A stretch of 64,000 bases of DNA from Gavia stellata (Eukaryota > Chordata > Aves > Gaviiformes > Gaviidae). Within the stretch, counting starts at the first letter, position 1. Every line of letters starts with the position of its first letter. Made by a program: the position numbers and the translations under genes. The notes under the pieces were generated by a model that had not been told where the DNA came from, searched no databases, and was given only the letters and a program-made list of their open reading frames with translations. The DNA is taken from contig NC_082599.1 of assembly GCF_030936135.1 (NCBI RefSeq), positions 6,372,847-6,436,846 on the forward strand. Reading direction: 5' to 3'. Below are positions 25,901 through 37,700 of this stretch, in pieces.

Positions 25901-26023
25901 ATACTCTTAGCGAAATCTTGCTGTTAATAGCCCAAAGAGGTGTAGAAGGGATGAGAGGATGTTTAATGAGCAGAGATACTTTGTTTTAGCTCTTCTTATA
26001 TTCATGCACCACTCGATCCTTCT

Positions 26024-26050
26024 CTAGAAACCCCCGTTATTCATTGTAGT
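26024..26050 (-). CDS. CELA1: Elastase exon 8 (C-terminal tail)
   Basis: Acceptor TATTTTCCAG|ACTACA. It codes TTMNNGGF then TAG. The tail is short and unlike the mammalian VIASN ending, but splice site, spacing and the downstream poly(A) signal support it. Confidence 0.75.
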   Translation of the reverse strand, partial: TTMNNGGF

Positions 26051-29000
26051 CTGGAAAATAAAAAAGAGCTGAATTCAGTAGAGAGCCAGAATAATGCATG
26101 TCTCCATCCCGTGTAAGAGCTCTGAAGAAGGGCTTGTTCCCAGCTGGGCCAGGTGACTGCTCTAACAAGCTGTTCCCACCCAGAAAGGTTTATGAACTGC
26201 AGTAGCCTCCCTCTTCCTTGCAGTGATTTAAAATACCTCTCCCCACCTTTCTTCCCAGCAGGCTGCAGGGTTTACAGCATCATTTCCACAAAACCACCCC
26301 CTGCACCTGGGAAACAGCTGCTCCTCGTGCCAGACATTATTTCTGGGAGCAAAGAGCTTGTTGCTCATTCCGAAATGTGAAGCTGTGAGTGCGTAGTGCA
26401 GCACTGCAGGACTTGCATTGGTAGAGATGCTTTATGTTTGCTGCATTTCCCATTCACCGGTCAGCTAATTCCTTCAGTGGTTTCCTGCAGTAAGGTTTTG
26501 TCTGAGTGAATGGTGAGGATCATTTTTTGGACACAGAGCCCAGCTCCTGCCTGGCTTGAATTTTGTCTGTGGTCCTCAGCAGAGCATTTCAGCTCCAAGA
26601 CAGCAGCTCCTTCCTTACAATTGTTTGACTACACCAAAAGTAGCACCAAATATCCTGCTTTTAGACCTCCCCAGATCTCCCGTTTCAACTCCTTATGGTT
26701 TAATAAACAAAAGAGTCCAGTTCTTCTGGCACTCCCTTGCCTTCATGGGAGATGCATCAAGTCACTTTGCAGGCACTAAGCAACTTACGCTGTAGATCCA
26801 GTCCACGTAGGCCGACACACGTGTGAAGACTGTTGGCTTCTTGTAGGTGTTACAGTAAGGAACGAGCCCAAAACTGACAATCCCGTAGACTTGCCAGCGA
26901 TTGTCTTTGTAGCAGTTGAGAGGGCCCCCAGAGTCCCCCTAGATCAGAGGAAGGAGAGGAACATATTAAGCCAAATTATCCAAGCAATTTAAGAATGACT
27001 GGATAGGATTAAGGCGCACCAGTTAGCTAATCACTGTCCTGAACACGAAAATAAAAATTTGTGCCTCTTTCTTTGCAAAGGGCTGACTGCTCCCCAGCAG
27101 CATGGGAGCAGACACTGCCCAGCACCTCCCAAGATGTTGCAAAGATCAGACCCACTATTTATTTCTCAGTCTACGTGCACATACACACCCCCCTATAAAC
27201 AGAAACACATGCCAGGAAGGGATGAAACCCTAAATTCCCATCACCATTGCAAAAGTAGTGACTGTAAGCGAATGGTCTGGGGCACATTGCCTCACACGCA
27301 ATCCTTCCCAGCAAGGTCCAGCTGCACAGCATCTCTGTTAAAAAATCAGTGCACTCTCCAACTACAAGGAACCAGGTAGAAGGGAAATGCTGGTCCCCGT
27401 GTTCTTTGCAAACAAGTATATTCAAAGGGTCCTGGGAAGTTAAGGTGGTGAAACAGAAAGCAACTCGAGTTAAAATATATGAGAAGATAAAGGCTCTTGC
27501 TTGGCTCAGAACCTGGTTTGTAAGAAGGTTCTGCCATAATTAAACCACACCAAAAATACACTAAATATCTACAGACCTATAATTATACTCTACATATAAT
27601 TGCACTACATATAATTCTATAACCTGTTTTGTTCCTATATTATATTCATATATTTGACATAATCAAATATGTTATGTATTTGTCCATCATTTTTTTAAGG
27701 GCTCTAAATGGTTGCTTTCACCAGAAGCCACCTCTGTAGTGAAGGGACTACAGGCAAAGGTAACAGGTATCCCCTGCCTTCAGACACCAAACCTCCTTGC
27801 CTTGATGCTGGGGCCATCTGGAGCTCCTGGGGTAAACAGGACCTCACAGCATCTTCCTTTCCCACCTAACCTGGGCCAGATGGTGCAACCTGGACATAGG
27901 CAAAGCTTGCAGCAACCTCAGCTGTCCATGTAAGTAGAGCGGGTGGGGAGGAGAAGGGTGACAAGCAGGGCGAAAGCATGGGGGAGCACTGCCTGGTCCA
28001 GGGTGCAACATGACAGCAACGTTGGAGGAGTGTGAGACTTCCCCACGGCTTCATCCTTTGGATGAGGGCAGAGGGACTGCCAAAGTCTCAACCCATTCCC
28101 CAGCATCTGGTTAACAGGACATGCTGCTAGAAGAAAGGGCAAATCTCCCCTCCAAAATCAGAGGGAAGAGATGCACCCTGAGGATTTGGAGGTTTCATTC
28201 TGCTGGCTGCTCTGTGGGGAGATGGAGGAATGTGGAGCAGTCTGGTTTCGAAGATACTCAGCAGAAAGCAGCAAAAGGGCCAGGATTTGCAGGAGAGCTA
28301 CTGCAGGTGGAGAAATGGCAAAACCAGGTCCCAACTGAAGGAACAGCAATGGTTACCAACTGAAAGAACAGCAAGGTCAGATAGGAAGGAAAAAGAAAGA
28401 GGGGAGCTTGAAAATCCTCTGAAAAGAACAGATCTTACACTGCATCCGGACCTCACGCCGTCTCCACCTGCACAGATCATAGTGGCTTTTATTTGAGATC
28501 CCCACCAGTCATTCTGGGAGCAGATCTTATGGTCAACCACCGGCAACATCACCTCCTGCAGTCTGTCCGGGCTGCTGCCATCCACTAGCAGAGAAAGGGT
28601 GAGATTTTGGTCCAGGAGCTCCAGTGGTTGAGAAAGGAAGCCTGCACCCTGCCTCAGGCAGCCTTACCTGCATGGTGGTCCCTCTGAAACCAGGAGGGAC
28701 CCTCAACACTTCTCCTTCCCCCTTACTTACCACTAACCACCCCCCATCCGGTAATATAGCAGGGATAGTCATTGGGCAAAATTTCTCCTTCAGGTGGAAG
28801 CACTCCCATCTCAACGAACCCATTGTCATAGGCAGGAGAATCAAGGCGCAGCAGGGCAATGTCATAGCTGAAACGGGATACAGGTAGAAGACTCTTTACT
28901 GAAAATCCCAAATTAGTCATAAAGCAGATGTTGTCGCTCACATTTCATCGCTCATACAGGTCTCTAGCCTCTGGCATGATGATAGACAAGCACCTTGCAA

Positions 29001-31384
29001 ACATCATTAATTAATCCTTATAGCTATTACAGGCGACAGGAAAATAAGAGCAATTAAGAGAGAAGAGGCCATGATATAGACTCATAAAGGGCTAACAGCC
29101 CCTAAAAAACTCCCACTCCTTTGGAGGCCCCCAACCTCAGAGTGAATTTCAGTGGACCCTGGGTGGACAGGCATGCCTCTGAGCGGGGATTTAAGACAGT
29201 CCCTCGGCACTTCCCCGCTGGCTTCCCTTCATCAGATGCAAACAGTGGTGTGACTGCTGGCAAGCCCCTGAATCTGCCATACATCCTGGATTCCTCTGTG
29301 AGGCCCTAGCTTTCCCCCGTCTTGGGCAAAACAGGACTGAGATCATCCACATAGACACCGTGTAACAACTCCAAGAGAGGAGGTAATTTGGGAAATCTCC
29401 ATTGAGTCATCTTCCAGTGCTTCCCACAAATCCAACCTCACTGGGAACTGGACTGAATATACACATAAACGCTAGCAGGACAGGGTGCTAAGTACCATTC
29501 AGCCACCTGATGATATTCAAAATAATTACCCATTGGCAATGTTGTAGGGATCCCAGCCATCATGAATGAAGACTCTATCAACATCAACATAGTACTCAGT
29601 GCCATCCACCTCCAAGAGATTGTGCTCACCCAGAGCCACTCGGTAGGTTGCTCCTGGGGGCCTGAAAACAAATCACAGAATAATTAATGTAAGAACTACT
29701 CCCCACCGCTAGCTTTGCACTGTAATTCCTGCACCACTGAGACCTTCCACCAATGTAATCATTTCTACAGCACCTTCCACCAGAGGATTTTCAATGGACC
29801 GTACCTAAATGATCTTATGAATTAAGCAAATGCTGCCTGCAGTTTGCTGGTGAAGCAAGTGAAGGTGCAGCATCTGCTAATACAGTGCTGAGCTCGGTCT
29901 TGAGCGAGAACATTCATTTTGCATCTCTGCATCTATCTGAAACAGAGTGTGAAGGATCAGCTTGTTACACTTTATTGTACGTACATTCACTAAAGTCATG
30001 AGTAATTAAAGAAGAGTGTTCACTTGTTGGTGTCACGCTGTATGGTTTAGGCAGTGCATGTTAGACGTGCTGCAGAGCAAATTGTACAACATGGCCCGGG
30101 AGCTACAAAACATGCCTTTCATTCAATCTTTCCATCTCTGTTCAGGTTTCTCAGGATGCAAACCCATTCAAAATGCTCGCATTTATGCAAATGCACCTCC
30201 TTTTATGCAAGCCAGCAATCAGCTTGATTTTCACTCCCAGGAATTCAGCAATTAAAGCATAAAATCAAGGTTAAAGCAAACGGTTTTCCAGTTCCCTTGA
30301 TTAAATGTGCAGCGAGATGTCCAACTACAAAAGCAACAGCACCAGTGGGGAGCTCAGAGGGTGAGAAGGGTCCGGCTCCCATCTGCAGCAAGAATGAGGA
30401 GCAGAACAAGAGTTTTAGTACTTTTTATCCTACTCACGTGCTGAGGCAATGGGCTGCGGTCATGACCCATTTGCTGCTGATAAGGGTTCCACCGCAGATG
30501 TGAGAGTAGTACCCTGGGTAGTCATCATAGGCAATCTGAAGCGAAACCTGGATCAAACGACAAGATATTTTACACCCAAGCCATGCCATGCCTCTGCAGA
30601 AACAGTGCGTGTGTCTTTGGACATTGGAAGCTGTCCTTTTCTCACTGTTTTTTCAAGTATAAGGCTTTTTTCAAGTATAAGACAGAATTATTACCTGCCA
30701 TTTCCAGCTGTTTGGTTGAGCCTCATGGCCTCCAATTACTCGCCCTGTCAGCTCATCCTTCTGAAGAGCATCCCTTAGGGGACTTCCAGAGATTGCCCCT
30801 AACCACAGAAGAGAAGGAGTGCAATTTGTCATGTGGGTTCCTAATGAGCAATCAGTCATTGCTCTGCCAGCGACAAACTTGTGCTGCGCAGGGCAGCCAG
30901 CGAAGCAAGTCTGAAAGATCAAGTGATTGAGACTTGCACGTGGTGGCACTGTGATCGCTCTCCATCCTGCAGGCTGTGTTTAAAGCTTCCGTGGTTGAAA
31001 AATACCATAAAGAGGCTTCAAGATGCAAAACTCTCATATAAATTGATTTCTGTTTCCCATAGTCCCTACAACCCCACCATAACCGCCAGGTGGTTGTGCA
31101 CCAACCTAAATCCCCTTTTTTGAGGGCTGTAGGTTTCCCCTCCCCTCCCTCAGAGCACCACCAGATCTTTCTCATGGAGATCTTGTTCCCTCAATAGAGG
31201 AAAACTCTTCCAGCCAAATTAATTGTGTCTGCACTAGGCTTTGCCCTAGCACAATAACTGCAGAGAAAAAATTTATATGCTCTAATCTGCACTGCTTAGA
31301 GGTTGAGAGGTTTTCCCTTCCCCAGCTCAAATACTTCAATCGCAACTTACTCAGGCAACTAAGAAGAACCAGATACTGAAGCAT
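26024..31384 (-). CDS. CELA1: CELA1-like pancreatic elastase (chymotrypsin-like elastase 1), complete
   Basis: Eight exons (5' to 3' on the - strand): 31384-31351, 30798-30695, 30547-30438, 29661-29530, 28867-28731, 28584-28439, 26938-26789, 26050-26024. They join in frame to 840 nt, 279 aa. It is a secreted S1-family serine protease that cuts after small residues in the gut lumen. Visible features are a hydrophobic signal peptide ([10 protein letters not shown]), a propeptide ending R31 before VIGG, catalytic His79 (MTAAHC), Asp129 (YDIALL) and Ser224 (GDSGGP), and Ser in the S1 pocket base (RSGC before GDSGG). Closest is CELA1 by [22 protein letters not shown]; other elastases (CELA2/3, CTRC) are less likely. 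All donors are GT and acceptors AG. The last intron leaves only a short tail, TTMNNGGF. The gene runs tail-to-tail with CSRNP1. Confidence 0.9.
26789..26938 (-). CDS. CELA1: Elastase exon 7 (catalytic Ser)
   Basis: Acceptor TGATCTAG|GGGGAC, donor TACAGC|GTAAGT. It is exactly 50 codons, encoding GDSGGPLNC (Ser224) through [17 protein letters not shown]. Confidence 0.95.
26939..28438 (-). other. CELA1: Elastase intron 6
   Basis: The 1.5 kb longest intron of the gene, AT-rich in the middle (27540-27700). No nested gene or repeat was recognised. Confidence 0.6.
28439..28584 (-). CDS. CELA1: Elastase exon 6
   Basis: Acceptor CTGCTAG|TGGATG. The donor TGCAGT|GTAAGA is the only one that keeps the frame with exon 7, giving GDGVRSGCS joined to GDSGGP. 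The residue just before GDSGG (chymotrypsin position 192) is therefore Ser, where human CELA1 has Gln. Confidence 0.88.
28731..28867 (-). CDS. CELA1: Elastase exon 5 (catalytic Asp)
   Basis: Acceptor GTTTCAG|CTATGA, donor GTTAGTG|GTAAGT. It encodes YDIALLRL (Asp129) and PCYITGWG. Confidence 0.95.
29530..29661 (-). CDS. CELA1: Elastase exon 4
   Basis: Acceptor TTTTCAG|GCCCCC, donor AATGG|GTAATT. It encodes [19 protein letters not shown], a segment containing the usual elastase calcium-loop region, and ends NIAN. Confidence 0.93.
30438..30547 (-). CDS. CELA1: Elastase exon 3 (catalytic His)
   Basis: Acceptor GATCCAG|GTTTCG, donor AGCAC|GTGAGT. It encodes [19 protein letters not shown] and WVMTAAHC, with the catalytic histidine as residue 79. 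Confidence 0.95.
30695..30798 (-). CDS. CELA1: Elastase exon 2 (propeptide and mature N-terminus)
   Basis: Acceptor GGTTAG|GGGCAA, donor TGGCAG|GTAATA. It encodes the end of the signal peptide, the propeptide, the tryptic activation site GR|VIGG (residues 30-35) and NSWKWQ. Confidence 0.92.
31351..31384 (-). CDS. CELA1: Elastase exon 1 (start and signal peptide)
   Basis: ATG at 31384-31382, then a hydrophobic stretch to CL; donor A|GTAAGT. It lies about 40 bases downstream of a TATA box. An upstream in-frame ATG exists, but this one begins the signal peptide and gives a very short 5'UTR, typical of zymogen genes. Confidence 0.85.
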
Positions 31385-31420
31385 CGTTAATGAAGTAGTA
31401 GCATTTCTCCAAGAAAAATT

Positions 31421-31429
31421 CTTTTTATA
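31421..31429 (-). promoter_or_regulatory. CELA1: TATA box of the elastase gene
   Basis: TATAAAAAG on the - strand lies 37-45 bases upstream of the ATG. Initiation about 28 bases downstream would give a 5'UTR of only about 10-15 nt, the usual layout of pancreatic protease genes. Confidence 0.75.
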
Positions 31430-31736
31430 CCAAAATATCTGATAAGAAGCTGTGTCTAAATTTGTGATTAATACCATTTATCTATACTCATAACTCATTA
31501 AACTGATCAAAAATATTCTCTGTGTGGAAGAAAAGGGGGAGCAGCGACCTGTTCAAGGTAGAGCCCAAGGTTACACAAACACCTCCACACTGCATAGTTC
31601 CCACAGGGCCATGAAGCAGAAAAAAACCCTGATAAATTTGGAGAGCTCTCAGATCAAGTAAAAAACAAAACAATCCAAACCCAAGCTCAACAAGCCAACG
31701 CTTCAGACTAGTAATTGTTGATGCACATGTTGTATT

Positions 31737-32082
31737 CATAGAATCATAGAACCATAGACTCATTTAGGTTGGAAAAGACCCTTCAGATCATTGAGTCCAA
31801 CCATAAACCTAACACTGCCAAGTCCACCACTAAACCATGTCCCTAAATGCCACATCTACACATCTTTTAAATACCTTCAGGGATGATGACTTAACCACCT
31901 CCCTGGGCAGCCTGTTCCAGTTCTTGATAACTCTTTTAGTGAAGAAATTTTTCCTAATATCCAATCTAAACCTCCCCTGGCGCAACTTGAGGCCATTTCC
32001 TCTTGTCCTATTGCTTGTTACTTGGGAGAAGAGACTGACATCCCCCTTGCTACAACCTCCTTTTAGCAAGCGATAATTCCCT
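31737..32082 (-). mobile_element. CR1 LINE fragment, young subfamily
   Basis: It has the CR1 3' end (AGACTCATTTAGGTTGG, then AAAAGACCCTTCAGATC) and translates on the - strand to [20 protein letters not shown]. It is nearly identical to 39134-39480, with about six differences over 330 bases. A small deletion lies near 32068. Confidence 0.93.
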
Positions 32083-32427
32083 TGTTAGAAATGTATCTGT
32101 CAGTCCAGCTGCCTGCTACTCCATGTAATGTGAACTGGTCTTTGTCAACTAGATAAAAAAAGTGAAAGCAAACAGGGAGAAGCACTGAAAGTGGTTCAAC
32201 TTTGGCTGAACATGTTAAACCAATCTTTTCTGGACATGCTGATCCTTTTTTAGGATCCTTTTCTGCTCCCCCTTGCCTGATGAATGAGTTTTCCTCTGTC
32301 TGCCCCAAAATGCTGGCTCTCAGTGGCAGGAGGGGAGGTAGGGAGCTGGGCTATGGGCAGAGGGAATAAAAGGGAATGGTGCAGCTGGCGAAGACATGTG
32401 CTGTGTCTGAGGAATGGAAAAGGTCCC

Positions 32428-33125
32428 AGAATCACAGAATGGTTGAGGTTGGAAGGGACCTCTGGAGGTCACCTGGTCCAGCCCCCCTGTTCAAGCAGGG
32501 CTACCTAAAGCTGGTTGCCCAGGACCATCTGCAGATGGCTTTTGAGTATCTCCAAGGATGGAGACTCCACAACCTCCCTGGGCAACCTGTGCCAGTGCTC
32601 GGTCACCCTCACAGTAGAAAAGTGTTTCCTGATCTTCAGAGGGAACCTCCATTGTTTCAATTTGTGCCCATGGCCTCTGGTCCTGTCACTGGGTACCACT
32701 GAAAAGGGCCTGACTCTTTTTCACACCCTCCCTTCTGGTATTTATATACATTGATGAGATCCCCCCTGAGCCTTCTCTGCTCCAGGGTGAACAGTCCCAG
32801 CTCTCTCAGCCTCTCCTCATGGGAGAGGTGCTCCAGTCCCTTCATCATCTCTGTGGTCCTTTGCTGGACTCTCTCCAGTATGTCCATGTCTCTCTTGTAT
32901 TGGGGAGCCCAGAACTGGACCCAGTACTCCAGGTGTGTCTCCACCAGTGCTGAGCAGAGGGGAAGGATCACCTCCCTTGATCTACTGGCCATGCTTTGCT
33001 TAATGCAGCCCATGATACCATTTGCTGCCTTTGCCACAAAGGCATGCTGCTGGCTCATATTCAACTTGGTGTCCACCAGGACCCCCAGATCCTCTTCTGC
33101 CACGCTGCTTTCCAGCAGCTTGGGA
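32428..33125 (-). mobile_element. CR1 LINE fragment, second subfamily
   Basis: About 700 bases. On the - strand it encodes [40 protein letters not shown] and [20 protein letters not shown], typical CR1 ORF2 C-terminus. The tail differs from the element at 31737 (GTTGAGGTTGGAAGGGACC), so it belongs to another subfamily. The frame is open over the 173 codons seen but 5'-truncated. Confidence 0.93.
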
Positions 33126-36100
33126 CAGGCAGTAGGTAGGGAAGGCACCAGGCAATATTGCCAGGACCTGCATCCCATCTTTGACAGTGGCCTTCATGTA
33201 GCACTTCATAAGAAAATGTAGAAGCCTTTGCAATGGACAACCTTGTTCTAGGGTGAAATATGTTTTTCCTTTTTATATCCCCGTTAACTGCAGTCCCCTA
33301 ACCATTTTATACTTGTGGAGCATGATGATTTATATCCCTTTAATGGTTTAAGGCATCTATCTAGGAGCATAGCAGATGCACAGGTTCTTCAGTTAAATGT
33401 AAAATACAGCCCTGCTTTACATATCTAGTGAGGAAGAAAACAAGAAATGCCTGTAGCTGGTGAAAACCCAGAGACTTGTTTCCACGATCAGAGGAAATCC
33501 CGTTGGGACACAGGCCACTAACGGGTGGCCAGTAAAGGTCACTTTGAACTTTAACTGCAGCCAGAGACCAGCTGACACGTAAAAAAGGGATAATTAAGGA
33601 AATGAACTGGAGAAGATAGCAAGGTTCATCCACCCAGGTATGCTGATGGGATCCACTGTCCATGGACAAGCACCTTTTCCATATCATCCCAACAGTCCTC
33701 TTCAACAAATCCTTTCTATTTTGTTGGAAGCCATAAAAAGTTCAGTGTGATATTTCAGCACTGAGGCCGTCTTTAAGTCATTGAACACTTTTTCCCCCTT
33801 ACATCATAGATCATTTTTAGCTTCCAGTTAGTTTTGGCTAGGAGGTCAGAAAGCAGCCTCCTAGCCAAACAGTCTTTTCACTCACTTTCACTACATTCAT
33901 CATCCCTGTTAGACCTGGCAAACTCACTCATTTTCTATTGCTAATTTATTTTTCCAAAGACTTTATGTGTTCCCTACATACAATTTTGTTGAAGAACATT
34001 GTTGTCTGTTTATTCTCCTTTTGGACATCATGCCATTTAGTTTGAGTAATTGTTTGTCCATAATCTGTACTCTACAGCAATGAGCATGGTATCATACTCA
34101 TTTTGCAGCCGAGTGGCTTTGATATTGGGCTGTGTTGTAATGCCCGAAGGAGAAATAAATTACACTGAGGATGATGAATTACAGCTGTTTTCATAATTCT
34201 TCCACTTCAGACATTGTTGTAGCGTAGAGCTCTTGAGGGACTGTCTGTGTTTTGCTCTGGGCTCTACACATATGGTTTGTGGAAGAGGTGAACCTACGGG
34301 ATGTATGTGAATGGAGAGTGGGGAATTCGAGCGTTGGGACTGGGAAGCTGTTCCACATACAAGCACTTGCCAGAGTAAAAAAACTTGAATTTATGAGTTA
34401 GGGCTTTAATTGTAAGGGAAAGAAATGAAAAAACATGGAGATTGGCATTAACGGCAATGAGAAGGCTGATTAGTTTTTCATGTCGCAGCATTACCATGGA
34501 GCTCCAGTTGTGAAGCTTGGCTTGAGATGCCGAAATCTAGAGCTGTCATCCAAAACACACGATCTCACCTACTGCTAAATCTCAGAGGCCCATAACCCTC
34601 CAGGGGCTATGAAAACTGTTTCAGAACATACACAGTCCGGGAATTGGAGTCCAGGACTCTTCCTCTCTGAAGGACCATCTCCAGCCGGAGCCGTCTCAGG
34701 GTTTCCTCACAAATGTAGGCAAAAATGAATTTCTGTGCTCCAAGTCTTTACCAGTAAACAAAATGGGATATCTTTCACATCACAAAGCCAACTCAAGTGG
34801 CCCTGTTTGTGTCCATGTGGCGAAACTCTGTTATACTCTAAAACAGAGAGGTCTTACCCATGCTGCCTAGGGAGTATGGTCTCTCGTCCATACTAACTTT
34901 CCAAACCATGCGTAAGAGTTGCTATGGGAAGCATGGGCTGGTGCAAACCAGAGTTATGCTAGACTGTGCTAACATTTAACTGTACAGAAAAAGCAGGACA
35001 ATGTTTGAGTTGGTGCTCTAGCACTGTTAAGTTAATTAGTGATCTAGCACTGTTTAGTTAATTAGTATATAGCCTTTTTGTTCTTGTTCTCAGAGCATCA
35101 GCATTAAATATCTGGATGACAGCAGCATTTTCTGGGTGAGTAGATTATTTTCAGAGTGATGGGAAGAATAAGGGAGGTTGTGAGGGGTAGGATAGATGGT
35201 GGGGAAAGATTCCAGGACTGTACAAGCAAATAAGGAGATTTGGGTGGACTTGATGAGATCCACTAGGAGATACTGAGCACAAAGTTGAGGGTATAGTCAT
35301 CTTTCAGGGAGGCCCTAAGGCACAAATTGACTTTCAGACATTGGGAGGGTTTATTGTGCATGTTTATTGTGCAGCTTAATGTTTGCTCTGCTCTTACATG
35401 CTTTTCCTAAGCATCTGCTATCACCCACTGTCACTAGGATATTGGCTAGATGGATCTTTGGCATGACAGAGTTCAGCCCTACATCTATATTTATTTATTG
35501 ACTATGTTTCTAGAAACAATAGCCTCAGATTTATTTTTGCAGTGCAAACGCCAAGGTTTCCTTTCTTCTTTATAGCAGCAATTCAACATCATAACATCTC
35601 TATTCAGGATAGTATTAAGCACACTGTTAACTTAAGTACGTGCTAATGTAAAGCACATGCTCCTCTTCTTAGCAGAGATGGTTTTAAACGTATTAAGCAG
35701 GACTAGAGAAGATGCCTTCCAATGCACACAGAGTATTTAAGTTTTCATTATTTTTTTATCTATATTCCTTCTCTTCCATAACTGAGTTTGAGTTGATCAA
35801 CACGCTAATAAACCCTTAAATATTCCTAGCTTATCATCATTTGGCAACAGTTTAGGACAACATGAGTGGAAACCCTCTTACTAAAGTAAAAAAGTCTATG
35901 GATACACTACCCTGAAGACTGACAAACCCTTGATCTAATGTACAGTTCTTAATAAATATACTACAGTGGCCTTAATCATCAATTAATGAGGATAAAGGAA
36001 CAAATTACTTCACTTTTGCCTCCTCTTTCTATTGCTACAGGATGAAGCCTTTATTTCAGTATGAGTACTGTTGAGCTGTAAAAAGGGATGCATGATACAA

Positions 36101-37491
36101 AATGGCTAATTTGTCAGACCACACCATTAAACTCTGTATCTGGAAGCATATCTTTAAAGGTTCATCTAAAATATATCCGACTCAAAAGAAATTCTTAGCA
36201 AGAAGGAAACATAAAATCAGCAAGTTAGAAAACTTTACATTTCAACCCTGGAAATCGTAAAATGACATGAGGTAATGCCTGCATATTCACTTCAATGATA
36301 AAAATGTTTATCAGATTTAAGGTCAGTCTCATAAAATACATGCACTTAACCCATATTTACTGATGTTTCACATGATGATGTTTGATGGAAAGGGCAAGTG
36401 ACTAAGTAACACTAGAGTCAGTATACACTGTGATGTACACACACATGAAAAATGCTAACTGATAAATTTTTTAGGTGTCTGAGATGCAGGCAAGTTATAA
36501 TGCACACATAAACTCTACTCTGCAAGCGGTTTTTAAAAAAGTTTGATATACAGACTGTTGAGGGTATGTGGAATGTGAGACCATCTGCTTCATTAAAGTT
36601 ATAAGATTGAGGACCTTTTCAGTTCAGAGGGGATAACAAGTAAAAGGGAAAGGGATAAACAAAACACAGAGACACAAACCTGGTAGACAAGGGATAACTA
36701 AGATGATGACGAAGACCAAAAGTCTCCAGTTGGTAACTGATGAACCATCAAGGAACTACAGGCAGAGCTGTGGAGAGAGCTAACCTGGATGATGCTACTG
36801 ATAGGAAGGGAAAAAGAAGATGAACTTGTGGATTTGGGGTGTTCAAGGGGTTGTGCAGGACAAGCAAGCTGGACTAGCTGGCAAGTAGGAGATCATATAG
36901 CAGGTACGTGGGCCCAGTGTTCCCACTGAGGGCACATCAGACTGAGCTCCAGCAGCTGGGCAGGAGAAACCTCGGGTGCTGGAGGCTGCTGGAGATGGCA
37001 GGTCTTCTAATGTCCTTAACATAGACTCCTGTATATGACAAATTTACTGGTTTTAGTTAGAAACTTTCTACACCACCCGGGCAGGTAAAGGATGTTTAAA
37101 ATAGATAAATCCAATTTACTGTCACTTTAGTGTTCTTTCAGTCTGAGCAAATAATATAAGTGGCTGCAAGAGAGAGGGTCTGATATTCACTTTTAAATTG
37201 AATCATCTTTATAATACAGCTATGATAAATGCCATGTCCCCTGTTGGTGAACCTAAAGCTCTCCCTTGCTGAACACACACAGACTTTAGTGTTCATGTCT
37301 GAGTCATTCTTTTCTTAAACAGTTATCTTCCCATGTGATTCTTCAAAAAAGGAAATCTTTAATTTTATGTTAATTAAAAAGTTTAAAATACATATTTACT
37401 CAATACTTTTTTTTAATTTATAGTGTTTACTGACATCTCTAGTAGCTAAACATTTTATATTAAGATCCTATTTTTAGGGTTTAATTGCTGC
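33126..37491. other. AT-rich intergenic DNA, no gene seen
   Basis: 4.4 kb between the elastase promoter-side repeats and the last TTC21A exon remnant. No CR1, exon homology or RNA gene was recognised. Long open frames are few. Confidence 0.5.
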
Positions 37492-37549
37492 TTATGCCTT
37501 TTCTAAAATCTTCATGAATCTTTGGATAATTTGGAGAGAGCATCAAAAC
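37492..37549 (-). pseudogene. TTC21A: TTC21A last-exon remnant with frameshift
   Basis: The acceptor TTTTTTAACTAG is followed by VLMLSPNYPKIHE, matching the family ending (VLREHP-YPKI). The next expected residues, ILEKA, are present but in another frame, so about 2 bases are lost near 37512. Translation would end soon after in either frame. Confidence 0.75.
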
Positions 37550-37632
37550 CTAGTTAAAAAAAAGAAACTGTTAATAATAAATTAAAAGCTATTTTTCTCA
37601 TGATACAATTCAAAGTTTTGCAAATAAGTTAC

Positions 37633-37700
37633 ATCATGACAAACTTCTGTCACCTCTACATATTTCTTAACCTTTAGGTAACTGAAAGCAAGTTTGAAAC
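37633..37700 (-). pseudogene. TTC21A: TTC21A penultimate exon remnant
   Basis: The acceptor CTCTTGAAG is followed by FKLAFSYLKVKKYVEVTEVC, close to the human FKLAFNYLKDKKFVEAIEIC, then donor GTAACT. The exon itself is open and its splice sites look good. Confidence 0.8.

Noticed and set aside
28430-28445. Apparent frameshift or missing donor at the end of elastase exon 6
   Set aside because: A donor three bases further on (AGT|GTAAGA) joins exon 7 in frame, so the gene is intact.
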